NCBI RefSeq assembly: GCF_013112485.1
Contig: NZ_JABFHG010000008.1
Coordinates: 186,001-250,000, forward strand
Source: Roseicella sp. DB1501
GTDB lineage: Bacteria > Pseudomonadota > Alphaproteobacteria > Acetobacterales > Acetobacteraceae
Length of the DNA: 64,000 nt
Reading direction: 5' to 3'
The notes under the pieces are model-generated. The model did not search any database, was not told the origin of the DNA, and saw only the letters and a list, made by a program, of their open reading frames with translations. This document shows, in pieces, positions 19,796-28,559 of this stretch. Positions within the stretch are counted from its first letter, which is position 1. Every line of letters starts with the position of its first letter. Made by a program: the position numbers and the translations under genes.

Positions 19796-21769
19796 ATGTC
19801 TTCCTCCCTCTTCGGCCAACCCGGGACGTCGGATGCACCGGCCGAGGACGCGCTGCCCGAGCCGCCGCCGCCGGAGGGCCCCGGCCTGTTCGGCGATGCG
19901 CTGGCCCCAGCCCCGACCGCGGCCCCAATCCCGGCGGCGCCCGCAGCCCCATCCGCACCGCCGCCGCCCGCGCCCAGGCCCGCCTCGGAGCCCGCCGCGA
20001 CGTCCTATCGGGTGCTGGCCCGCAAGTACCGCCCGAGCAGCTTCGCCGAGCTGATCGGCCAGGAGGCGCTGGTCCGCACGCTGCGCAACGCCTTCGCGCA
20101 GAACCGCGTGGCGCATGCCTTCATGCTCACCGGCGTGCGCGGCGTGGGCAAGACCACCACTGCCCGCATCATCGCCCGGGCGCTCAACTGCATCGGGCCG
20201 GACGGCCAGGGCGGCCCGACGCCCGAGCCCTGCGGCGTCTGCGCCGAATGCCGCGCCATCCTCGCCGACCGCCATCCGGACGTGCAGGAGCTCGACGCCG
20301 CCTCCAACAACGGCATCGAGGATGTGCGGGAGCTGCGCGAGCGCCTGCGCTACCGCCCTGCCCAGGGCCGCTTCAAGGTCATCATCCTGGACGAGGTCCA
20401 CATGCTGTCCAACGCGGCGTTCAACGCGCTGCTGAAGACGCTGGAGGAGCCGCCGGCGCAGGTGAAGTTCATGCTGGCGACCACCGAGTTGCGGAAGGTC
20501 CCGGCGACCATCCTCTCGCGCTGCCAGACTTTCCACCTCAAGCGGGTGCCGCAGGAGGTGCTGCGGGCGCATTTCGCCGGCATTGCCGAGAAGGAGGGCG
20601 TCGCGGTCGAGGCCGAGGCGCTGGCCATGTTGGGGCGCGCCGCCGATGGCTCGGTGCGCGATGGCCTCTCCCTGCTCGACCAGGCGATCGCCCTGGGCGG
20701 GCCGGAGGGCAGCGTCACCGCCGAGGCGGTGCGCGACATGCTCGGCCTCGCCGACCGCGCCCTGGTGCTCGACCTGATGGAGGCGCTGATGGCTGGTGAC
20801 ACCGCCGCCGCCCTCGGCCTGATGGACCGGGCGCATGAGCGGGGCGCCGATCCGGCGGTGGTGCTGCAGGACCTGCTGGAGCTGACCCATACCCTGACGC
20901 GGCTGCGCAGCGTTCCCGCCCTGCGCGACGACCCCTCCCTCACCGAGGGCGAGCGGACCCGCGGCGCGGCGCTGGCCGACAAGCTATCGGTCCCGGTGCT
21001 CGGCCGGGCCTGGCAGATGCTGCTGAAGGGACTCGGCGAGGTGAACGAGGCGCCGGACCGCCGCGCCGCGGCCGAGATGGTGCTGCTTCGCCTGGCGCAT
21101 GTCGCCGAGCTGCCGACGCCGGGCGAGCTGGTGCGGCGCCTCGCCGAGGGCGGCGCCGTGCCGGCCGGCGCCCCCCGCCCCGCCGGGCCACCGAACGGCC
21201 ATGGCGGCGGGCTGCGCGCGATCGGCGGCGGCGCCCTGGCCACGGCGGTGGCCGCGCCGGCCGATGCCGCGCCGACCTCCTGGCGCGAGGTCGTCGCCCT
21301 AGCCTCCGGCCGCAAGCCGATGCTGCACGCGCATCTGGTGCACAGCGTGCATCCGGTGCGGGTGACGCCAGGGCGCCTCGAGCTGCGCCCCCTCCCCGCC
21401 GCGCCGCGCGACCTCGCCGGGCAGCTCGGCGCCCTGCTGCAGGAGGCGACCGGCCAGCGCTGGACCATCGCCCTCAGCCAGGCCGAGGGCGAGCCGACGC
21501 TCGCCGATCAGGGCCGCGCCGCCGAGGCCAGCCGCCGCGCCGTGGCGCAGAGCCACCCGCTGGTGCAGGCGGTGCTCGCCGCCTTCCCCGGCAGCAGCAT
21601 CGAGGCGGTGCGGGACGCGACGGCGGATGCCTATGGGCTGGGCGGCGCCATGACCCCGGCGGCCGCCCCCGAGGAGCTGCCGGAGGCCGAGCCCGGCGAC
21701 ATCCCGCCGACCGAGCTGGAAGAACCGGCCGGCTATGACGATGTTCCACCTCCTGACGAAGAACGGTAG
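19796..21769 (+). CDS. dnaX: DNA polymerase III subunits gamma/tau
   Basis: The clamp-loader ATPase (657 aa). The P-loop GVRGVGKT is at 113-120, zinc cysteines at about 132, 146, 149 and 152, and the DEVH Walker B at 199-202; the SRC sensor motif is in TILSRCQTFHLKRV. A 70-residue Pro/Ala-rich N-terminal extension precedes the core, which is common in this group. The C-terminal tau domain (after about 455) ends in an acidic tail. It precedes ybaB by nine bases. I did not see a clear A-rich slippery site for programmed frameshifting. Confidence 0.96.
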   Translation: MSSSLFGQPGTSDAPAEDALPEPPPPEGPGLFGDALAPAPTAAPIPAAPAAPSAPPPPAPRPASEPAATSYRVLARKYRPSSFAELIGQEALVRTLRNAFAQNRVAHAFMLTGVRGVGKTTTARIIARALNCIGPDGQGGPTPEPCGVCAECRAILADRHPDVQELDAASNNGIEDVRELRERLRYRPAQGRFKVIILDEVHMLSNAAFNALLKTLEEPPAQVKFMLATTELRKVPATILSRCQTFHLKRVPQEVLRAHFAGIAEKEGVAVEAEALAMLGRAADGSVRDGLSLLDQAIALGGPEGSVTAEAVRDMLGLADRALVLDLMEALMAGDTAAALGLMDRAHERGADPAVVLQDLLELTHTLTRLRSVPALRDDPSLTEGERTRGAALADKLSVPVLGRAWQMLLKGLGEVNEAPDRRAAAEMVLLRLAHVAELPTPGELVRRLAEGGAVPAGAPRPAGPPNGHGGGLRAIGGGALATAVAAPADAAPTSWREVVALASGRKPMLHAHLVHSVHPVRVTPGRLELRPLPAAPRDLAGQLGALLQEATGQRWTIALSQAEGEPTLADQGRAAEASRRAVAQSHPLVQAVLAAFPGSSIEAVRDATADAYGLGGAMTPAAAPEELPEAEPGDIPPTELEEPAGYDDVPPPDEER

Positions 21770-21778
21770 GCCGACGCC

Positions 21779-22114
21779 ATGAAGAACCTGGGCAACATGC
21801 TGAAGCAGGCGCAGCAGATGCAGACGCGCATGCAGGAGATGCAGGCCAAGCTGGAGGCCACCGTGGTCGAGGGCCAGTCGGGCGGCGGCATGGTCAAGGT
21901 CTCGCTCTCCGGCAAGGGCGACCTGAAGCGCGTCGCCATCGATCCGGGCCTGATGAGCGCCGATGAGCGCGAGGTGTTGGAGGACCTGCTGGTGGCGGCG
22001 CATGCCGATGCCAAGCAGAAGGTCGAGGCGCAGATGGCCGAGGAGATGCAGAAGGCGACCGCCGGGCTGAACCTCCCGGGCGGGCTGCCCGGCGGCCTCA
22101 AGCTGCCCTTCTGA
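21779..22114 (+). CDS. YbaB/EbfC family nucleoid-associated protein
   Basis: A 111-residue DNA-binding protein of the YbaB/EbfC family. Characteristic are the start MKNLGNMLKQAQQMQTRMQ, the strand block VSLSGKGDLKRVAIDP and a C-terminal region of repeated Gly-Leu-Pro. YbaB proteins form tweezer-like dimers and coat DNA. The gene sits between dnaX and recR as in most bacteria, and is probably in the same transcript. Confidence 0.95.
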   Translation: MKNLGNMLKQAQQMQTRMQEMQAKLEATVVEGQSGGGMVKVSLSGKGDLKRVAIDPGLMSADEREVLEDLLVAAHADAKQKVEAQMAEEMQKATAGLNLPGGLPGGLKLPF

Positions 22115-22150
22115 CCCGCCCCTGATCCAGCCGGGCGGGCCGGCAGCGGC

Positions 22151-22756
22151 ATGGCCACCGACCCCAACCCCATCGAGCACCTGATCGGCCTGCTGGCGCG
22201 GCTGCCCGGACTTGGCCGGCGCAGCGCCCGGCGGGCCGTGCTGCGCATGCTGATGCAGCCCGAGCAGGCGATGTTGCCGCTCGCCGAGGCGCTGCGGGCG
22301 GCGGCGGCGGCGGTGCAGCCCTGCCAGATCTGCGGCAATCTCGATGCGACCAATCCCTGCGGCATCTGCCGCGATTCGCAGCGTGACCAGGGCCTGATCT
22401 GCGTTGTGGAGGGCGTCTCCGAGCTCTGGGCGCTGGAGCGGGCGCATGCGCATCGCGGCCTCTACCACGTGCTGGGCGGGACGCTCTCGGCGCTGGGAGG
22501 TATCGGGCCCGAGGACCTCGCCGTGCAGCCGCTGCTGGCGCGGATCGAGGGCGCGGCCGAGCCGGTGCGGGAGGTAATCCTCGCCCTGCCGGCGACGGTC
22601 GACGGCGCGACGACGGCGCATTACCTGACCGACCGGCTGCGGCCGACCGGCGCCCAGGTGACGCGGCTGGCGCAGGGCGTGCCGATCGGCGGCGCGCTCG
22701 ACGTGCTGGATGAGGGGACGCTGGCGGCGGCGCTGAAGGCGCGACGGGTGGTGTAG
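22151..22756 (+). CDS. recR: recombination mediator protein RecR
   Basis: RecR (201 aa) loads RecA with RecF/RecO at gaps. It has the helix-hairpin-helix [15 protein letters not shown] near the N-terminus, the zinc finger [16 protein letters not shown], the Toprim segment [16 protein letters not shown], and the C-terminal ARLAQG-type Walker-like block ([20 protein letters not shown]). A strong GC-rich hairpin lies directly downstream. Confidence 0.96.
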   Translation: MATDPNPIEHLIGLLARLPGLGRRSARRAVLRMLMQPEQAMLPLAEALRAAAAAVQPCQICGNLDATNPCGICRDSQRDQGLICVVEGVSELWALERAHAHRGLYHVLGGTLSALGGIGPEDLAVQPLLARIEGAAEPVREVILALPATVDGATTAHYLTDRLRPTGAQVTRLAQGVPIGGALDVLDEGTLAAALKARRVV

Positions 22757-22761
22757 AACTC

Positions 22762-22788
22762 CCACAAAGCCGCTTTGCGGCTTTGTGG
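22762..22788 (+). terminator. hairpin downstream of recR
   Basis: Perfect 12-base arms CCACAAAGCCGC (22762-22773) and GCGGCTTTGTGG (22777-22788) with a TTT loop, five bases after the recR stop. There is no T run, but position and stability fit termination or 3' end protection of the dnaX-ybaB-recR transcript. Confidence 0.7.
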
Positions 22789-22795
22789 TGGCCCG

Positions 22796-22868
22796 GGTCC
22801 CCTCCTGCCGCGGCGAAGCCGCGACAGGACGACGGGCAGTGACGGTTCTGATAGGCGCTCGAGGGCTG
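22796..22868 (+). repeat. interspersed double-hairpin element, half copy D (after recR)
   Basis: Carries only the second hairpin: CTGCCGCGGC (22805-22814), loop GAA, GCCGCGACAG (22818-22827), then the tail GACGGGCAGTGACGGTT-TGATAGGCG shared with copy B. The first hairpin is replaced by the unrelated recR terminator. The rest of the spacer to 23042 shows no clear feature. Confidence 0.75.
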
Positions 22869-23042
22869 CCAGCATGGCTGCGGCGGGATCCGTTGCACCT
22901 CCGAGCCGGCTCTATGCCGCAACATCGCGCATGAAATGAGCAATCATTTCCGGCTCTACCGATAGGCCATTCACCAACTGAGATGGCCGGTGCCGCGCCC
23001 CGCTCGTCGCGCCGCCCATGCGAAAGGGCCAGGTTGCTGCGA

Positions 23043-25001
23043 ATGCGTCCCGAGAATTTCGATCCCTCCCCCTATGCCAGCTTCCTGATGCGCAAGCTGT
23101 TGCGCTCCTGCGGCAGCAGCCTAAGCGGGTCAATCCAGGCCATCGCCGAGACCGAGTTGCAGATGGATGGCGACACCTGGGTCTGGACCGACGACAACGC
23201 CAAAGTGGTTGAGATGCTCACGCGGCCGGCCTTCTGGCGCAGCTACCCGCGCGAATCGCTGGAGATCCTGCGCTTCCTGCATGGCATGTGCGAGGCGCCG
23301 TTCGTCTTCCGCCGGATCAGCGCGCCACGGCTGTCGCGCGTCTCCGGCACGGCGGAGGACGGTCGCTACGTGCATTCCATGATGCATGTCGGCGTCCGGC
23401 TGAAGCAGGGCGCGGTCATGCTCGGCATCCGCTTCCATGATGCGCGGACCGCGGAAAACCTGTTCCTGACCGGGAACTACGTGCATTTCCGCCATCGCGG
23501 GAAGCCCTATACGCTCGATGTCGAGGATGCCATTGCCGAGGTCAGCGGCCATGAGGAGAACGGCGTCCTCATCGCCCGCCATGGCAGCGAGCTGACTTTC
23601 TCGCCCGATGGCGCGGAGCAACGCCTCGGCCGCATCAGCTACACCTACCGCATCGACGCCCGCACGATGCTCGTACAGGTCGAGGCTGCGCTCGAGATCG
23701 CGCCAGGCGTCGAGATCGAGGATGTCATCCTTACCATCGGTCATGACAATCTCAGCCACGGCCGCAACAACGTGCATTACGGCCGCGTCGGCGTGCTCGC
23801 GCCGGCGGGATCGGTCGCCTGGCATGTCGCCGACAAGGATGGCAATATCACCCTACCCGCCGCTGGCGCCGAGTATTACAGCCTGGCACAGGAGGAGATG
23901 CGGGGCTTCGCCCTCGGCGTGCACACCCGCTCCCTCACGCCGGACCGCCTGCACGAGTTGCGGGTGGTGCAGAAGCAGAACCGCTTGCACTGGGTGGTCG
24001 CCGCCTACCGCTTTCCCGGCACGCATAGCGGCACCCGCTTGGTCGCGGCCGAGCACAAACTCCTCACTGCGGGCGGCTTCTACGACGAGGCGACCGCCTA
24101 TCTGCGCCTGATGCGGCAGGAAGCCGACATGCCGCCTGATGCCTGGCCTCGCGACCTCTCGATTTCTTACGATTATGGCGTGGAGATCAACGCCTTCGCC
24201 AAGGCCTATGCGATGTTCGCGGCCGGTGAGGTCGAGGCGCCGCCGGGTCTCGCGGACGAAATGCGGCGCATGACCGACCGCTATCTCGAAGTCTATGATG
24301 CGCAATTCGTGAGCGCCTTCTGGGCCGGCAAGAACACGGTGTTCTGTCGTCAGCTCGCCTTCGTCATCCTGGCGGTTGCGACCATGCTGCGAGCAACCGG
24401 CGACGAGGGATACCGCAAGCGCCTTGCCGATCTGGTCGAAGTGCTGTTGCAGTTCCAGGTGACGCTGCCGGGCGACATCGCCGGTCCGGAATCCGGCTTC
24501 CTGATGGGCGTACGCAGCGTCCGCGACATGCATGTCGATTGCCAGAGCGCTGCGCTCCTCGCGCTCATTCACGCGGCGCCCTGGTTGCAGGACGAGCGGA
24601 TTGAGGCGGCCATCGATCGCGGGCTCAATGCCTATTCGCTGGTGACTGGCCGCTTCCTTTGGGCGAACCAGCCTCGCAAGGTCGATACCATCGGCATTCA
24701 CTGGAAGGATGCCGGCGGGAAGCCACGCTTGAGCATGACCTTCTGGAATTTCCACGCCGGCCTCACCCTGCGCATGATGCGAGCGCTGCGGCGGAGTCCG
24801 GTCGCGGCGCTGCGCGCTATCGAGACGCGCCATGCCGACCGGCTGGATATGATCGAGACCGTGCTGCTGCGGCAGCTCGCGCGCGCCACGCAGACGCGCG
24901 ATGAAGGGCTCGAGGTCCGCTGCTCGTCGCTCTCGGCAGAGACCAATTCCGAAACCCAGCCCTGGGTCGTGCTTGGCTTTGTCGGACATCCTCATGATTA
25001 G
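23043..25001 (+). CDS. unknown 652-residue protein, possibly polysaccharide-related
   Basis: I do not recognise this family. The first half (about 20-340) is rich in predicted beta strands and contains SHGRNNVHYGRVG and a segment VHFRHRGKPYTLDVEDAI; the second half (about 350-600) is helical with repeated hydrophobic helices (YGVEINAFAKAYAMFAAGEV, MHVDCQSAALLALIHAAPWL), reminiscent of an alpha/alpha-toroid polysaccharide lyase or epimerase arrangement in reverse domain order. There is no signal peptide or membrane segment, so it is probably cytoplasmic. ATG at 23043 was chosen; ATG at 22983 is an alternative. Codon use is less GC-biased than its neighbours. It is followed by a polysaccharide pyruvyl transferase. 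Confidence 0.7.
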   Translation: MRPENFDPSPYASFLMRKLLRSCGSSLSGSIQAIAETELQMDGDTWVWTDDNAKVVEMLTRPAFWRSYPRESLEILRFLHGMCEAPFVFRRISAPRLSRVSGTAEDGRYVHSMMHVGVRLKQGAVMLGIRFHDARTAENLFLTGNYVHFRHRGKPYTLDVEDAIAEVSGHEENGVLIARHGSELTFSPDGAEQRLGRISYTYRIDARTMLVQVEAALEIAPGVEIEDVILTIGHDNLSHGRNNVHYGRVGVLAPAGSVAWHVADKDGNITLPAAGAEYYSLAQEEMRGFALGVHTRSLTPDRLHELRVVQKQNRLHWVVAAYRFPGTHSGTRLVAAEHKLLTAGGFYDEATAYLRLMRQEADMPPDAWPRDLSISYDYGVEINAFAKAYAMFAAGEVEAPPGLADEMRRMTDRYLEVYDAQFVSAFWAGKNTVFCRQLAFVILAVATMLRATGDEGYRKRLADLVEVLLQFQVTLPGDIAGPESGFLMGVRSVRDMHVDCQSAALLALIHAAPWLQDERIEAAIDRGLNAYSLVTGRFLWANQPRKVDTIGIHWKDAGGKPRLSMTFWNFHAGLTLRMMRALRRSPVAALRAIETRHADRLDMIETVLLRQLARATQTRDEGLEVRCSSLSAETNSETQPWVVLGFVGHPHD

Positions 25002-25134
25002 GATTCCGTAAGCCGGAGACTGCGCATCCTGTTCCATCCTGCAGGCCACCGGCTCCGCGAGGGTCGCCCATCACGGCGCAGCTCGCGGATCGGACTCGCG
25101 GGGTGTGGACAACAGCGCCAGGACACGCAGGCAG

Positions 25135-26133
25135 ATGAGCTTCAGCCCCAATCTTGATCTGGACGACGCCGTCCGGCAGCAGGGCGGCAAGGTGCCGCTC
25201 ACCTGGGCGCGCGTGGTCACCAAAGGCGTTGCCAATTTCGGCGATGTCGCCAGTCCTGTCGTCGTAGGGGCGATGAGCGGCTGCGCATCGCTCCACACGC
25301 CGCATGGCAGCCATGGGACGCGGCTCGCTGCGATCGGCACGATCGGCCAGGATGCGAAATGGGGCACGGTGCACTTCTGGGGCACCGGCGTCGATGCCAA
25401 GATCCGTAGCTTCGGCAACCGCTCAGCCGGTTTCGCGGCCGCGCCTCATACGCGCTATGTCGTGCATGCGACGCGTGGCCCGCATAGCCGCCGCACGCTT
25501 TTGCAGGCGGGAATCCAAGCACCGCCGGTCTATGGCGATGGTGCCTGGTTCCTGCCACGCATCCTCCCCCGCCCTTCGCGGGAGCCAAAATACGAACTCG
25601 GCGTCATCACGCATATCTCCGAGCTCAGTAAGATTGGCCTGGACGCACAGACGGACCATGTCCGCTATCGTGGCGGCCAGGCAGACGGCGTCCGCATCAT
25701 CTCCACCCTGCACGAGGCGAGCTGGGCCGGTTTCCACAGCAAGCTGCTTGAGATCCTGTCCTGCCGCCGAATCGTCAGCGTCAGCCTGCACGGGCTCATC
25801 ATCGCGGAGACCTATGGCATTCCCTGTCTGCCCTTCCCGTTCACCGGGCAAGGCGAGATCCGATCTGATCTCGAGGCAGGCGAAGTCGATCATCGTTTCG
25901 CCGATTTCTATCGCGGCGCTGGACGTACGCATCTGCCTGGCTTCGCGCAGCAGCGGCACGAGGAAACGCGCTGGGAGCAGGTGATGCGGTCGGTCGATCG
26001 GCTCTGGTCCCCGCTGGTACCGAAACAGCTTGAAAGCTTCTTCGAGGCCTTCCCGCTCACACATAAGGTTGGCTTCAGCCAAACGGAATGGCCCATGCCA
26101 GAAGAGCTGCAGATGCAGCTGACCTGGCAGTAA
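25135..26133 (+). CDS. polysaccharide pyruvyl transferase family protein
   Basis: A 332-residue protein of the polysaccharide pyruvyl transferase fold (GT-B-like), which adds pyruvate ketals to exopolysaccharide sugars or acts as a related transferase. The N-terminal NFGDVASPVVVGAM, the middle VYGDGAWFLPRIL and the C-terminal SVSLHGLIIAETYGIPCLPF are the family motifs. The ATG at 25135 is preferred to a GTG at 25105. It is 133 bases after the unknown gene and probably co-transcribed; a very strong terminator follows. Base composition is less GC-rich than the housekeeping genes around it, which suggests transfer. Confidence 0.8.
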   Translation: MSFSPNLDLDDAVRQQGGKVPLTWARVVTKGVANFGDVASPVVVGAMSGCASLHTPHGSHGTRLAAIGTIGQDAKWGTVHFWGTGVDAKIRSFGNRSAGFAAAPHTRYVVHATRGPHSRRTLLQAGIQAPPVYGDGAWFLPRILPRPSREPKYELGVITHISELSKIGLDAQTDHVRYRGGQADGVRIISTLHEASWAGFHSKLLEILSCRRIVSVSLHGLIIAETYGIPCLPFPFTGQGEIRSDLEAGEVDHRFADFYRGAGRTHLPGFAQQRHEETRWEQVMRSVDRLWSPLVPKQLESFFEAFPLTHKVGFSQTEWPMPEELQMQLTWQ

Positions 26134-26159
26134 AGGCGTTCGACAAGAAAGCTAGAACA

Positions 26160-26196
26160 AGTAGCGCCGCTGACCATGAAGGTCAGCGGCGCTACT
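26160..26196. terminator. strong hairpin after the pyruvyl transferase gene
   Basis: A perfect 16-base stem (26160-26175 with 26181-26196) and a five-base ATGAA loop. It lies between the plus-strand pyruvyl transferase gene and the convergent csbD-like gene, so it can serve both. There is no clear T run. Confidence 0.8.
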
Positions 26197-26257
26197 ACCA
26201 ATAGGATGTGATCGCTACGTCAAAGCGTAGCCATCTTCCGGCCTGCTGCTGTGTCGC

Positions 26258-26446
26258 TCAGCGATCCGTGTCGGTCGCGTCCCGCACCTTGTCCTTGGCG
26301 CCGCCGACGGTGTTCTGCACCTTGCCTTCGGCCTTGTCGGCCTTGCCTTCGGCCTGCAGCTTGGTGTCGCCGGTGACCTTGCCGGCCATGTCCTTCACGG
26401 CGCCCTTCACCTGCTTGGCAGCGCCTTCGATCCGGTCCTTGTCCAT
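26258..26446 (-). CDS. CsbD family stress-response protein
   Basis: A 62-residue hydrophilic protein beginning MDKDRIEGAAKQVKGAVKDM, the hallmark of the CsbD family, followed by Lys/Ala/Glu/Gly repeats (KLQAEGKADKAEGK) that suggest a helical, largely disordered protein. Family members are general-stress induced; the molecular role is not known. AGGAGGATC lies seven bases before the ATG. It is a single-gene unit. Confidence 0.93.
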   Translation of the reverse strand: MDKDRIEGAAKQVKGAVKDMAGKVTGDTKLQAEGKADKAEGKVQNTVGGAKDKVRDATDTDR

Positions 26447-26592
26447 GGCAGATCCTCCTGTCGCACCACCGCGAACCGCGGCAGCTTCTGGCTGGTAGCA
26501 ACGCCGCGAGTGACAGGACGGTTGCCGGCAGCGCCCGGGCGCATCGATATCGAAATGTCGCGACAGGTATCGCGCCGCAAAATGCGGCCGCG

Positions 26593-27294
26593 TCACAGCA
26601 ACCAGGCGAAGGCCTGGCGCAGCCGCGCCGCGCCGTCCTCGGCGTACCAGGCGCCATGGGCGAAGATCACCCGCCGCGGTGCAAGTCCCAGCAGCCGCTG
26701 CACGGCGGCGCGGTTGCGGCGACGGTGCCGGAGCAGCAGCAGCCGGACATGCAGCGGCGTTCCGCCCTCCGGCGCGGCCGCGCCGAGCAGCCGCGGCAGC
26801 GCGCCGAGGCCGCGCGGCATCTGCGCCGGTGCCATGGCCTGGATCGTGTCGGTGAGGATGAGGCTGCCGCTCGCCCGGTGATGGAAGGCGATCTCGACGA
26901 AGCCGAGGCCGCGCAGAACCTCCTGCGCAACCTGCCCCGCCCAGTCGGGCGGCGGCCCGGCACCCAGCTCGCCATGCGCGCGCAAGGCGACCCCCTGCCG
27001 CGCCGCCCGCGCCACCACACCCGGCGCCGCCCAGAGGCGCGCCTCGGGGTAGGCCGCTTGCCAACCGGGCAGATGCGTCCAATGCGCCGTGGCGGGCGCG
27101 ACGAGATGCCGCACCGGCCCGATCGCCCGCAATGCCGCCGCGAGATCCGGCCCATGGGGCACCGGCGAGTGCAGCCAGAGCCCGCCATCGGCGAGGCGCA
27201 GCACGGTCATCCGCAGCGGAATGGGCAGGCCGAGCACGCGCTGCGGCCCGCCCTCGACCAGCCAGAGATCGGTGGCGACCGGGTGCAGCGGCAT
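26593..27294 (-). CDS. DUF4336 domain-containing protein
   Basis: A 233-residue protein whose start MPLHPVATDLWLVEGG and middle RHLVAPATAHWTHLPGWQAAYPEA fit DUF4336, a distant metallo-beta-lactamase-fold family, with a late HGAWYAEDG motif. Function is not known. The start at 27294 has GGGAG about seven bases upstream; an ATG at 27312 overlapping the transporter stop by one base is also possible. It is the last gene of the rmuC / CNT transporter / DUF4336 group. Confidence 0.75.
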   Translation of the reverse strand: MPLHPVATDLWLVEGGPQRVLGLPIPLRMTVLRLADGGLWLHSPVPHGPDLAAALRAIGPVRHLVAPATAHWTHLPGWQAAYPEARLWAAPGVVARAARQGVALRAHGELGAGPPPDWAGQVAQEVLRGLGFVEIAFHHRASGSLILTDTIQAMAPAQMPRGLGALPRLLGAAAPEGGTPLHVRLLLLRHRRRNRAAVQRLLGLAPRRVIFAHGAWYAEDGAARLRQAFAWLL

Positions 27295-27311
27295 CGCGCT
27301 CCCTCTCCCCA

Positions 27312-28559
27312 TCAGGGCGCCGTCAGCACGCCGACCGTGGCGCCCGCCATGCAGCAGGCGATGCTGGCGGCGACGAGGCTCGGCAGGCCGAGCGTGGTGA
27401 TCTCCGCCCGCCGCTCCGGGCAGAGCGCCGCCATGCCGGTCACCATGATCCCGACCGAGGCGAAATTGCTGAAGCCGCACAACGCATAGGTGAGAATGAT
27501 GCGCGAGCGCTCGGAAAGCCCGGCGCCGCCGGTGCTGGCCAGCTCCAGGTAGCTGACGAACTCGTTCACCACCACCTTGATGCCGAGGCTGCGGCCGACC
27601 GCCGCGCATTCCTCGGCCGGCACGCCCATCGCCCAGGCCAGCGGCCAGAAGAGGAAGCCCGCGATCCGCTCCAGCGTCAGGCCGGTCAGCGGCGCCAGCA
27701 TCGCGTTCAGCAGCGCGACCAGCGCCACGAAGACGATGAGCGAGGCCATGATGCCGAGCAGCAATTGCAGCCCGTCGGCGGTGCCGCGCACCAGCGCGTC
27801 CATGGTGCTGTCGTAGAGGCGCGGCATGGCGCCCTCCGGCGCCGCGGCGGTCGACGCGGCCTCCTCGGGATGCATCAGCAGGGCGGCGAGGATGGCGGCC
27901 GGGGCGGCGATCAGGCTCGCCGTCAGCAACTGCCCCGCCGCATCGGGGACCACCGGCGCGATCATGGTGGCATAGACCACCAGCATGTTGCCCGAGATGG
28001 TGGCGAGGCCGGCGACCATGGTGACGAAGAGCTCAGCCCGGGTCAGCGTGCCGAGCCAGGGGCGGATCAGCAGCGGCGCCTCCACCATGCCGACGAAGAC
28101 ATTGGCGGCGACGGAGAGGTTGCAGGCGCCGGACAGGCCGAAGAGGCGCCGCAGCCCGCCCGCCAGCAGGTCGACCACCCAGGGCAGCACCCGCCAGTGA
28201 TAGAGCACCGCCGAGAGCGCTCCGACCAGCAGGATCAGCGGCAGCGCCTGGAAGAAGAGGATGAAGCTGCCGCCCGGCACGGTCTCGGCGAAGGGCAGCG
28301 GCCCGCCGCCGAGATAGCCGAAGACCAGGGTGGTGCCAGCCCGCGTCGCCCGCGCCAGCGCCTCCACCGCATCGCCCGCCGCGGCGAAGCCGGCGCGCAG
28401 CGGCGGGATGTGCAGCAGCGCCCCGGCGAGCAGCAGCTGGCCGAGCAGCCCCGCCACCACCACCCGCGCCCGCACGCCGCGCCGGCAGCCGCCGCAGGTC
28501 CAGGCCAGCAGGCAGAGCAGCGGCAGGCCGAGCAGCGCCTGGAGCTGCAGCAGGCTCAC
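27312..28559 (-). CDS. concentrative nucleoside transporter (NupC/CNT family)
   Basis: A 415-residue membrane protein with about ten hydrophobic segments and the CNT signatures GACNLSVAANVFVGMVEAPLLIRPWL, VVVNEFVSYLEL and YALCGFSNFASVGIM, which form the nucleoside and cation site of NupC-type carriers. It would import nucleosides with a cation gradient. The GTG start overlaps the rmuC stop by four bases (GTGA). Confidence 0.93.
   Translation of the reverse strand: MSLLQLQALLGLPLLCLLAWTCGGCRRGVRARVVVAGLLGQLLLAGALLHIPPLRAGFAAAGDAVEALARATRAGTTLVFGYLGGGPLPFAETVPGGSFILFFQALPLILLVGALSAVLYHWRVLPWVVDLLAGGLRRLFGLSGACNLSVAANVFVGMVEAPLLIRPWLGTLTRAELFVTMVAGLATISGNMLVVYATMIAPVVPDAAGQLLTASLIAAPAAILAALLMHPEEAASTAAAPEGAMPRLYDSTMDALVRGTADGLQLLLGIMASLIVFVALVALLNAMLAPLTGLTLERIAGFLFWPLAWAMGVPAEECAAVGRSLGIKVVVNEFVSYLELASTGGAGLSERSRIILTYALCGFSNFASVGIMVTGMAALCPERRAEITTLGLPSLVAASIACCMAGATVGVLTAP

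Noticed and set aside
19796-21769. Programmed frameshift site in dnaX
   Set aside because: No run of A residues resembling the slippery heptamer of E. coli dnaX was seen, so a separate gamma product is not claimed.
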